Assembly (NCBI GenBank): GCA_026391195.1
Contig: JAPLEI010000056.1
Location: 1-41,593 of the forward strand
Direction of reading: 5' to 3'
Length of the DNA: 41,593 nt
DNA from: Bacteroidota bacterium
GTDB taxonomy: Bacteria > Bacteroidota > Bacteroidia > Chitinophagales > Chitinophagaceae
In this document: positions 33,402 through 40,754 of the stretch, in pieces
Layout: each line of letters opens with the position of its first letter
Position numbering within the stretch: the stretch's first letter is position 1
Translations under genes and position numbers: made by a program
The notes under the pieces: model-generated
The model's input: only the letters and a program-made list of their open reading frames with translations
What the model was told of the DNA's origin: nothing
Database searches by the model: none

Positions 33402-34859
33402 TTAATAGGGTCTGTGTAAAAACTGTCCGGCAGGCTCACCCAATACTTTTTCCTGATCAAATATTAATTGTCCTCGTAAAAAGGTGGTAGTTACTTTTCC
33501 GGTAAAGGTATGGCCTTCAAATACCGAATATCCCTGCGTACTTTCAGAATCGGCCGAATTAACCGTAAATGTTTGCGAAGGATCGAATAAAACAATATCC
33601 CCATCAAACCCAACTTCAATTTTTCCCTTAGAGGGTAGTCCAAAGCGGGATGCGGGATTGGAAGACAATAACTCAGCCATTCGATTTACCGATAAGCCGC
33701 GTTTACTTCCTTCGGTGTACAAACCACTCAATAAAAGTTCGGTACCTCCAAAGCCACTTTTTGCCAGCCAAACATTGTGTTTATCAGTTACGTCGGTTTT
33801 AAATTCTGCTTTGCAGCAGGCATGGTCGCTGCATACCCAGTCGATATTACCTGCCAGCAAATGTTCCCAGAGATATTCTACATCTTCGCGACTTCTAATG
33901 GGAGGATTCACTTTGGCATGCAAGCCACAACCCGCATCGTAATCTAGTATTAGATGTGCGAGAGTTACTTCCCGTTTAAAATGAATATGCGGAAATACCT
34001 GTTGCATCATAAGGGCGGCATCTACTGCCTTGGCCGAAGTTAGATGCAATAAGTTGATATTGGTACAAGCCGTTTCATTGGCCAGATAGGAAGCGATAAA
34101 GATGGCCAATCCCTCACTATGGGGTGGACGAGCGGCAGAATAGGCTCGCAATCCGGTAAGCTTTCCATCCCGCTGCACCAGCTGCGTGTAGGCCCGCATG
34201 ATTTCTGCGGTTTCGCAATGGAGTCCTAAGCAAATAGAATCTTTTTTCTCCGGAAATTTTTCCATCGCTCGGGTGATGCCCCGCATGATAAATTCAAAAT
34301 GGGCATAATCATAAAACTCCCCTTCGGGCGTCATCAGAAAATCTTGTTGGGTATTACTGGACCCATGTAGTCCATAATTTCCATAGAACATGAAAATTTT
34401 AAAACTGGTAACCCCCATTTTTTCTATCAGCATATCAATTTCATCAATATGGCTGTATTGAATGGGTGCAATATGATAGGCATAATCTACATAAAATCGG
34501 TCGCGGGAAATATCAAGTACTTCCGGGAAAAAAGTTGCGTAGGGACCCGTTTTATTCAAATAATATTTTCCGGTTCGCATATAATTGAGGGAAGTGGTAA
34601 CGCCTCCAGTGGCGGCTGCTCTGCTTTCCGTTACGGCATCTTCTGCTAAAGGATTATAAATACCGGTATGCATGTGCGCATCTACCAATCCGGGAAAAGC
34701 GAGTTGATTTTTTCCGTCGTAAACTAACCGAGCACCTTCTGTGGAAAGGTCATTCCCCACCGCCACAATTTTTCCCTGAACGATACCAATGTCGCCGGGA
34801 ATGGGGGTTTGTTTTCCGGGATGAACGATTTGCACATTTTTAATTACAACCTCCAACAT
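33402..34859 (-). CDS. Dihydropyrimidinase/hydantoinase-like cyclic amidohydrolase
   Basis: This 485-residue protein is an amidohydrolase-superfamily member. The metal-binding residues of the dihydropyrimidinase group are all visible: H62 and H64 in DAHMHTG, K154 in TSFKIFMFYG (the usual carboxylated Lys), H213 in LGLHCE, H272 in LLHLTS and D345 in CSDHA. Such enzymes hydrolyse cyclic imides, dihydropyrimidines, hydantoins or allantoin. Its place among LeuCD-like, CaiB and HMG-CoA-lyase-like genes suggests it opens a cyclic imide (for example a substituted maleimide) to a half-amide, an inference from context. It lies 11 bp after the CaiB gene. Confidence 0.9.
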   Translation of the reverse strand: MLEVVIKNVQIVHPGKQTPIPGDIGIVQGKIVAVGNDLSTEGARLVYDGKNQLAFPGLVDAHMHTGIYNPLAEDAVTESRAAATGGVTTSLNYMRTGKYYLNKTGPYATFFPEVLDISRDRFYVDYAYHIAPIQYSHIDEIDMLIEKMGVTSFKIFMFYGNYGLHGSSNTQQDFLMTPEGEFYDYAHFEFIMRGITRAMEKFPEKKDSICLGLHCETAEIMRAYTQLVQRDGKLTGLRAYSAARPPHSEGLAIFIASYLANETACTNINLLHLTSAKAVDAALMMQQVFPHIHFKREVTLAHLILDYDAGCGLHAKVNPPIRSREDVEYLWEHLLAGNIDWVCSDHACCKAEFKTDVTDKHNVWLAKSGFGGTELLLSGLYTEGSKRGLSVNRMAELLSSNPASRFGLPSKGKIEVGFDGDIVLFDPSQTFTVNSADSESTQGYSVFEGHTFTGKVTTTFLRGQLIFDQEKVLGEPAGQFLHRPY

Positions 34860-34870
34860 AACTTGTGTTT

Positions 34871-36046
34871 TTATTCAGCAATGATTTTTTTATTTTGTAA
34901 TACTTCTATTTCCGCTGCGGTATATCCCAACTCCGTTAATATAGTTGCAGTATGTTCCCCAATTGCTGGGGGTTGATATCGCAAGGTAATATCAGCTCCC
35001 TCATAATCGATTGGTGTTTTGGGTAAGCGAGTAAGGGTGCCGTCTGTTAACCGCACATCCAGCAGCGCTCCGCTCTTGTTCAGGTGTTCATCCGTAAATA
35101 AATCTTCGGTGGTTGAAATGGGGGCAAAAGTGATCCCCGCTACTTCGCACATGGCCAGCACTTCTTGTTTTGTGAAATGCAAAATCATTTTTTCTACTTC
35201 GGGCATAAACCAATCTTTGGCATCTACGCGTTGATTATTGGTTTGTAATCTTTCATCTACTAGCCAATCTTGTCGATCAAATACATCACAAAATCTTTTC
35301 CAGTGCTTTTCGCTGATGATGCCGATAAAAATTTGCTGATCGTCTGCGGTATTAAAAATCCGGTAAATACTCCAGGGGCTCAAACGCGCCGGCATAGGTG
35401 GTACCGGCTTACCGGTTAAGGCAGAGAGGGCCATATGTTGCCCCATAACAAAAGCAGTGGTTTCGAATAAGCCTGCTTTTACCAGTTTTCCTTCTCCGGT
35501 TGTTGCTCGTTCATACAAGGCCAATAAAATACCCATGCATCCAAACATGCCGCCGGTAATGTCTACAATGGAAGTGCCTGCCCGTAGCGGATCACCGGGG
35601 CGACCGGTCATGTAAGCAAGCCCACCCATCATCTGAACCACTTCATCCATGGCATGTCTTTTTTCATACGGTCCGGGAAGAAATCCCTTCAGGGAGCAAT
35701 AAATCAGTTTCGGAAATTGCTCCTTTAGTTCTTCATACCCATACCCAAGCCGATCCATGGTTCCGGGTCCAAAATTTTCTATCAGCACATCGGCTGTTGA
35801 TATTAACTGATAGATGATTTTTTTTCCTTCCGGCGATTTGATATCAATGGCCAGACTTTTTTTATTGCGGCTGTAACAAGAAAAAAATCCTTGTCCAAAC
35901 CCTTTCAGTAAACGGGTAGTATCCCCTTCTACCGGCTCAACATGTATCACATCGGCACCCATATCGCCCAGGATGAGTCCGGCAGAGGGACCCATTACGG
36001 CATGGGTAAACTCAACTACCCGAATATTTTCTAATGGTAAACTCAT
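34871..36046 (-). CDS. CaiB/BaiF family CoA-transferase (family III)
   Basis: This 391-residue protein is a type III CoA-transferase. It shows the N-terminal NIRVVEFTHAVMGPSAGLILGDMGADVIHVE, the CoA-binding NKKSLAIDIKSPEGK, and the catalytic Asp region HAMDEVVQMMGGLAYMTG (D134). It transfers CoA between an acyl-CoA and a carboxylic acid without ATP. Between LeuCD-like and lyase genes it would be expected to activate a substituted malate to its CoA thioester before cleavage. It overlaps the LeuD-like gene by 4 bp (ATGA). Confidence 0.92.
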   Translation of the reverse strand: MSLPLENIRVVEFTHAVMGPSAGLILGDMGADVIHVEPVEGDTTRLLKGFGQGFFSCYSRNKKSLAIDIKSPEGKKIIYQLISTADVLIENFGPGTMDRLGYGYEELKEQFPKLIYCSLKGFLPGPYEKRHAMDEVVQMMGGLAYMTGRPGDPLRAGTSIVDITGGMFGCMGILLALYERATTGEGKLVKAGLFETTAFVMGQHMALSALTGKPVPPMPARLSPWSIYRIFNTADDQQIFIGIISEKHWKRFCDVFDRQDWLVDERLQTNNQRVDAKDWFMPEVEKMILHFTKQEVLAMCEVAGITFAPISTTEDLFTDEHLNKSGALLDVRLTDGTLTRLPKTPIDYEGADITLRYQPPAIGEHTATILTELGYTAAEIEVLQNKKIIAE

Positions 36047-36531
36047 GAAAGTATAAAGTCTTTATGTTTTTTCAGGTAAGCAACCAATCCACCTTCCTGC
36101 ATAATAGCCAGCATTACGGGAGGTAGTTGATTCGCTTGATATGTTTCGTTGCGGGTTACATTTATTACTATACCTGTTGCCAGATCGAATTGGATTTCAT
36201 CACCAGATTGAATAGTATGATCCGGTATTTCAAGAACTGGCAATCCTATGTTGATGGCATTCCTGAAAAATATTCGTGCAAAGAAGCGGGCAATTACCAA
36301 TGAAACACCGGCAGCTTTAAGTGCCAGGGGTGCCTGTTCTCTGGAAGAACCGCATCCAAAATTATCACCGGCAACAATCACATCTCCCTGCACAAAGCGT
36401 TCGCTAAATGAAGGGTCGAGGTCTTCCATTACATGAGCAGCCAAAGAACTCAGGTCGAGGGTTTTGGTATATTTACCCGGGATGATTCGATCGGTATCTA
36501 TATTATCTGCGTAAACATGTGCTTTGGCCAT
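36043..36531 (-). CDS. 3-isopropylmalate dehydratase-type small subunit (LeuD-like, hydratase 2)
   Basis: This 162-residue protein has canonical LeuD-type elements: DNIDTDRIIPGKYT near the N-terminus (9-22) and the swivel loop GDNFGCGSSREQAP (55-68) with C60, S63 and the substrate-binding R64, then FARIFFRNAINIGLPV. It should close the active site of the large subunit at 36541. Compared with the copy at 14362 it is textbook-like. Candidate substrates are citraconate or another substituted maleate; a leucine role is unlikely because no leuA or leuB is present. Confidence 0.92.
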   Translation of the reverse strand: MAKAHVYADNIDTDRIIPGKYTKTLDLSSLAAHVMEDLDPSFSERFVQGDVIVAGDNFGCGSSREQAPLALKAAGVSLVIARFFARIFFRNAINIGLPVLEIPDHTIQSGDEIQFDLATGIVINVTRNETYQANQLPPVMLAIMQEGGLVAYLKKHKDFILS

Positions 36532-36540
36532 AGCAATGGA

Positions 36541-37770
36541 TTATTTCGGTAAAGAGATACAACCAGTGAGAACGCTGGCAGCCACGGTAGCCGGACTAGC
36601 CAGAAATATTTTGCTTTGTGGGTTTCCCATTCTTCCCTGAAAGTTTCTATTGGCGGCGCTAATCACAACTTCTCCATCACCGGGCACGCCATCGTGTGTG
36701 CCAACGCAAGGGCCGCAACCGCTGTTGATGATGGCGGCGCCTGCGGCAATTAAAGTTTGTATGGTACCATCCTGCAGGGCATCGAGTAAAACCTGTCTGC
36801 TTGCAGGGGCAATTACCAATCGAACACCCGGTGCGAGGGAGCGACCGCGCAAAACATTAGCGGCTGCCTGCAAATCGGACAATCGGCCATTGGTGCAGGT
36901 TCCAATAAAGCCATAGGTAATGGGGGTGCCTACATAAGCGCTTACATCATGCACATTATCGGGTGAATGAGGAATGGCTATTTTAGGGTGGAGTGCAGCC
37001 GCATCAATTTCCAGTACACGGGTATAGGCAGCTTCTTTATCGGCAAATACAGGATTAAATAAATAAGGTAACTGCAATCCTTCTGGAGAAACGATTCCGG
37101 TTTTAGCCCCCATTTCGGCAACCATATTACACAATACCATCCGATCCGAAAGGGTAAGATGATGCAGCAACTCACCATGGTATTCAACGGATTGATAGGT
37201 AGCTCCACTGATGGTAAGCTGTTTTACCACTTCAAGAGCAATATCCTTGGCACTAACCCCCGGCTGTAGATGATGCCCATGCAAAATCACTTGAATACTA
37301 TGCGGAACTTTTAACCAGATTTTTCCGGTTAACATTACTGCTGCTAAATCTGTGCTACCCACGCCACAGGCGAAGGCATTGAGTGCACCATAGGTAGGGG
37401 TATGACTATCGGCCCCCATAAAAATATCGCCGGGTTTTACGGTATGATGATCTACCATTACCTGGTGACAAATTCCACTACCAATATCATATAACGCACA
37501 GTGTTGCTTAGAAGCAAAATTCCGCATCAACTGGTGTAGGTTAGCAATCCGTTCGTTGGGTGCCGGTGCCGCGTGGTCGATAATCAGATGAAATTTATCG
37601 GGTGCCGCAAGTTTTTTCCCGCCCATTTCTTCGAATGCTTTAATGGCCAATGGAGCAGTGGTATCGGTAGCCATGGCTCCATCAACCGGCACAATACAAA
37701 GTTCACCGGCATATACCGGGTAACCTGCATGGGCTGATAAAATTTTTTCGGCGATGGTTTGCGGCTTCAT
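36541..37770 (-). CDS. 3-isopropylmalate dehydratase-type large subunit (LeuC-like, hydratase 2)
   Basis: This 409-residue [4Fe-4S] hydro-lyase subunit has cluster ligands C292 (GTCTNGR) and C352/C355 (GCGPCVG). The substrate/active-site region GADSHTPTYGALNAF is at 119-133, with SAKDIALEVV and SAANRNFQGRMG further on. It is close in length to the copy at 14917 but clearly divergent. Genes of this subgroup include homoaconitase, citraconate hydratase and dimethylmaleate hydratase. It starts 6 bp after the HMG-CoA-lyase-like stop and ends 9 bp before the small subunit, forming one translation unit. Confidence 0.92.
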   Translation of the reverse strand: MKPQTIAEKILSAHAGYPVYAGELCIVPVDGAMATDTTAPLAIKAFEEMGGKKLAAPDKFHLIIDHAAPAPNERIANLHQLMRNFASKQHCALYDIGSGICHQVMVDHHTVKPGDIFMGADSHTPTYGALNAFACGVGSTDLAAVMLTGKIWLKVPHSIQVILHGHHLQPGVSAKDIALEVVKQLTISGATYQSVEYHGELLHHLTLSDRMVLCNMVAEMGAKTGIVSPEGLQLPYLFNPVFADKEAAYTRVLEIDAAALHPKIAIPHSPDNVHDVSAYVGTPITYGFIGTCTNGRLSDLQAAANVLRGRSLAPGVRLVIAPASRQVLLDALQDGTIQTLIAAGAAIINSGCGPCVGTHDGVPGDGEVVISAANRNFQGRMGNPQSKIFLASPATVAASVLTGCISLPK

Positions 37771-37776
37771 GTGTTT

Positions 37777-38688
37777 TTAATTCAGGCGAACCTCTTTGTT
37801 TTGCAATAAAGTATAAAGCAAGCCAGGTAAGGGAGCCCCCAGCCATTGTTGCATATCCATACTGATGGCAGCAACGGCCTCCATATCAATCCCGGTAGTA
37901 TATCCCATTTGATGGAGCAGATGCACAGTGTCTTCAGTAGCAATATTTCCCGTTGCTCCCTGAATAAAGGGGCAACCCCCCAAACCGCCAAAAGCCGTAT
38001 CAAATTGCCGAACACCACAATCCAAAGCGGCTACTAAATTGGCATACCCCTTGTTTTCGGTATTGTGCAGATGCAAACTAACGGGAACTGTTCCGCACAA
38101 TTCCAACAAGCGAGGTAACATTCTTTTCATTTGTGCCGGATTTCCCATACCGGTAGAATCGGCAAAAGCTATTTCTTCTACGCCACAGTCGAGGTGATGT
38201 TTGGTGATATCATACACCACCGCTTCATCGATGGCACCCTCGTATCTGCAACCGAATACACATTGAATACCGCCACGAATAGAAAGCTGATGTTGCCTTG
38301 CTAGTGATACCATTTCTTTAAATTCTTGCCGAGCTTCTAACAAAGTTTTATTGGCATTTTTTTTACTGTGTGTGTCACTGGCCGAAATGGAGGCCGCCAC
38401 TAGCCGAATGCCTGCCTGTGCGGCTCGCTCCACTCCCTTATTATTTAATACCAAGGCACTGAACTCAACTTCGCCGGATTGGGGTAAGCTGGCGCATAAT
38501 TGAGCTGCATCTGCCATAGCCGGCACCCATTTGGGATGAACAAATGAAGTAACTTGAATCCGACGCAACCCAGCATTCATCAGCCGCTGAATAAAATCAA
38601 GCTTCATTTCTAGGGGCAGTATACGGGTAAGCGTTTGCAGTCCGTCTCGCAGACCCTGCTCATCTATTATTATTGAAGGAGAATTCAT
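37777..38688 (-). CDS. HMG-CoA lyase-like (DRE-TIM) acyl-CoA lyase
   Basis: This 303-residue protein is in the DRE-TIM/HMGL family. R14 and D15 lie in GLRDGLQ, the metal His pair is H206/H208 in SLHLHNT, N248 is in GATGN, and the flexible-loop Cys is C239 in GGLGGCPF. These are all the residues expected of HMG-CoA lyases. It should cleave a 3-hydroxy-acyl-CoA or malyl-type CoA thioester, releasing acetyl-CoA or a propionyl-type product. It is the first gene of the leftward operon F and starts only 4 bp from the operator. In this neighbourhood a citramalyl-CoA-like substrate is plausible, but HMG-CoA cannot be excluded. Confidence 0.92.
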   Translation of the reverse strand: MNSPSIIIDEQGLRDGLQTLTRILPLEMKLDFIQRLMNAGLRRIQVTSFVHPKWVPAMADAAQLCASLPQSGEVEFSALVLNNKGVERAAQAGIRLVAASISASDTHSKKNANKTLLEARQEFKEMVSLARQHQLSIRGGIQCVFGCRYEGAIDEAVVYDITKHHLDCGVEEIAFADSTGMGNPAQMKRMLPRLLELCGTVPVSLHLHNTENKGYANLVAALDCGVRQFDTAFGGLGGCPFIQGATGNIATEDTVHLLHQMGYTTGIDMEAVAAISMDMQQWLGAPLPGLLYTLLQNKEVRLN

Positions 38689-38692
38689 ATAT

Positions 38693-38713
38693 TTAGTTAA
38701 TGAAGTTAACTAA
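38693..38713. promoter_or_regulatory. 21-bp inverted-repeat operator, site 5 (divergent: operon F and secreted VOC gene)
   Basis: Arms TTAGTTAA and TTAACTAA are perfect complements around the spacer TGAAG, the same 21-bp core as site 4. It begins 4 bp from the HMG-CoA-lyase-like start codon, so bound regulator would cover the leader and start region of operon F, which ends in the MarR gene. This allows autorepression. On the other side it overlaps an in-frame ATG at 38700 of the VOC gene, so I prefer a downstream start there. Confidence 0.92.
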
Positions 38714-38741
38714 TTTTTGCAGATTCTATCATTATTTAAAT

Positions 38742-39821
38742 GTGATTTATCGCGGGCTTCTGATCCTCGTGCTGATGGGATTGACCTTCCCGCTTTTTGC
38801 ACAGAATCAGGTTACGCAGCGCGACCTAACCGATCCGGCCAGTTCGGTGGCAGATGCGGTATGTGGACCGGTTGAAATAATTACAATATGCACCAATCAA
38901 CCGGATAGCCTGGAACTGTTTTTCGTAAAGGGCTGGGGTATGCGAAAATCGGGGCCATTTAGTTGCTCCCCTAAACAACGCAAACAATTGGCTGCTAGCT
39001 GGCATATACCCGAAAGCTTATCTTTTCAAATAACCTATTACGACCGGCCGGGGGCTCCGGGTAATTGCAAACTGCGGGTGCTCAGTTTCAACAAAAAAGT
39101 ACCGGCAATCCGCAGCCAATATGGCCCTGCAGAAAATGGTCCTTTTACCCTCGGATTTCCCAATACGCAACAAGAACAACTACATACTTATTTACAAGCT
39201 ATGGGTTATCAAACCCTTGCTCCCCTGCAAGTCTCCATGCTAAGCAAGCCGGATGGCACTCAATACAAATACCTGGAAACAATATATAAAGGACCCGAAT
39301 GGCTGCATGCAGTGGGTATTGAGCGAGGAAATGGAATGCCCCCCTTAAGTGAAGTTGATTCGGCAACCCGCTTAGGAGGCCCAGGTTACAGTGCCCTGAA
39401 TGTTACCGGGATGAGTGATACCATGCTGGCATTTTTTACCAAGGTAATGGGCTATGAACTTAGGAGAGACCAGGTTTGGAAAACAGGCGAAGGCTCTGCA
39501 CTTGGGCTACCCTCCGGCATTCCCTTTCGATTTTCTATTGCCTATGCCAAAGGAGCCACCAGCGGACACTTATTGTTTCTCGACTTTCAAAAAACCGCAC
39601 CCGTAAAAAGTGCGAATCCTCCCCATATTCCAAATGCCGGTATTGGAATGTATAGTTTTCGTACCGGAAAATTAGATGAAGTGATAGCCAATGCAATTGG
39701 TTTTGGTGTTCCGATTATTTCAGGACCCAGATTTGTAACCGACCCTTTCTTGGGCAAATACCGTAGCGTTGTGATACTTGCTCCGAATCAGGTATATATC
39801 GAGGTGATAGAGAATAAATAA
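38742..39821 (+). CDS. Secreted VOC (glyoxalase-fold) protein
   Basis: I prefer the GTG at 38742, giving a 359-residue protein that begins MIYRGLLILVLMGLTFPLFAQ, a compact signal peptide. The in-frame ATG at 38700 lies inside operator 5 and would add 14 residues; the same chance ATG occurs out of frame in sites 3 and 4, so it is not strong evidence. The mature protein has two VOC-like modules (GPVEIITICTNQPDSLELFFVKGWGM and YSALNVTGMSDTMLAFFTKVMGYELRR). It resembles the secreted VOC protein at 23210 in layout. Metal ligands could not be assigned. It is probably co-regulated with operon F through the shared operator. Confidence 0.75.
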   Translation: MIYRGLLILVLMGLTFPLFAQNQVTQRDLTDPASSVADAVCGPVEIITICTNQPDSLELFFVKGWGMRKSGPFSCSPKQRKQLAASWHIPESLSFQITYYDRPGAPGNCKLRVLSFNKKVPAIRSQYGPAENGPFTLGFPNTQQEQLHTYLQAMGYQTLAPLQVSMLSKPDGTQYKYLETIYKGPEWLHAVGIERGNGMPPLSEVDSATRLGGPGYSALNVTGMSDTMLAFFTKVMGYELRRDQVWKTGEGSALGLPSGIPFRFSIAYAKGATSGHLLFLDFQKTAPVKSANPPHIPNAGIGMYSFRTGKLDEVIANAIGFGVPIISGPRFVTDPFLGKYRSVVILAPNQVYIEVIENK

Positions 39822-39891
39822 TCTAACCGCTTATCCTGATGCCTGCATTGGGATATTTATTATATTTATTGCTACAGAATACACCAACGCC

Positions 39892-40719
39892 ATGTTTCCC
39901 GAAAATCTAAAAGCCCGTTTGCAGGAACCCTATATTGTTTCCGATGAACAACTTGCATTTTATCAAGAAAACCGTTTTATCAAATTAAAGCAAGTACTGG
40001 ATAGTGAAACCCTTGATTATGTTAACGGAATTATCAGTAAACGGATAGAACGTTTTCAGCAGGAAAATAATACGCCGCTGGCAGATAGAGATACCTATGG
40101 CAAAGCATTTTTACAGGTAATGAATTTATGGAGAGAGGATGAAGCAATACAATCATTTGTATTTAGCAAAAGAATTGCTGGAATCGCTACCCAGCTAATG
40201 GATACACGAGGGGTTAGATTATACCATGATCAAGCTTTGTTTAAAGAACCCGGCGGAGGTATTACCCCCTGGCATGCCGATCAGTTTTATTGGCCATTGA
40301 GTAGCGACAAAACGGTTACCGCCTGGATACCCTTGCAGGCAGTTCCCCTTGAAATGGGACCGCTGGAATTTAGCGGCGGCAGTCACCGAATTCAGGAGGG
40401 CAGAGAGTTGGCGATTTCGGATACCAGTGAAAAGATGATGCAGGAACGACTGAAAGTAACCGATTTCCCACATGTGATTGAACCCTTTGATGCCGGAGAA
40501 ATCAGTTTCCATTCCGGCTGGATTTTTCACCGTGCCGGCGCTAACAATAGTAATGAGATGAGAAAAGTAATGACCATCATTTATATGGACAGCAACATGC
40601 GCCTAAAAGCGCCGGAGAACAACAATCAGCAAAACGATTGGGATACCTGGTGCCCGGGGGCAAACATTGATGAAATTATTCAAACACCCCTCAATCCTCT
40701 ATTACATTCACTGGATTAA
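39892..40719 (+). CDS. Phytanoyl-CoA dioxygenase (PhyH) family protein
   Basis: This 275-residue protein is a predicted Fe(II)/2-oxoglutarate-dependent oxygenase. The facial triad is visible: H128 and D130 in WHADQFYWP and distal H213 in WIFHRAGANNS, with R224 (NEMRKV) as the likely 2-oxoglutarate ligand. GPLEFSGGSHR is a typical PhyH segment. It hydroxylates an organic substrate, often at a C-H next to a carboxylate. It has no signal peptide. There is no TTAGTTAA repeat before it, and it precedes a Gfo/Idh/MocA gene, so it more likely belongs to the flanking sugar-type genes than to the island. The 70-bp leader shows no clear promoter. Confidence 0.9.
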   Translation: MFPENLKARLQEPYIVSDEQLAFYQENRFIKLKQVLDSETLDYVNGIISKRIERFQQENNTPLADRDTYGKAFLQVMNLWREDEAIQSFVFSKRIAGIATQLMDTRGVRLYHDQALFKEPGGGITPWHADQFYWPLSSDKTVTAWIPLQAVPLEMGPLEFSGGSHRIQEGRELAISDTSEKMMQERLKVTDFPHVIEPFDAGEISFHSGWIFHRAGANNSNEMRKVMTIIYMDSNMRLKAPENNNQQNDWDTWCPGANIDEIIQTPLNPLLHSLD

Positions 40720-40754
40720 TTTTTTCCCCTACCTTTTATTGAAATATTTGCCGT

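Noticed and set aside
38700..38741. N-terminal extension of the VOC protein from the ATG in the operator
   Set aside because: The ATG belongs to the operator spacer, the same ATG is out of frame at two other sites, and the downstream GTG gives a better signal peptide.
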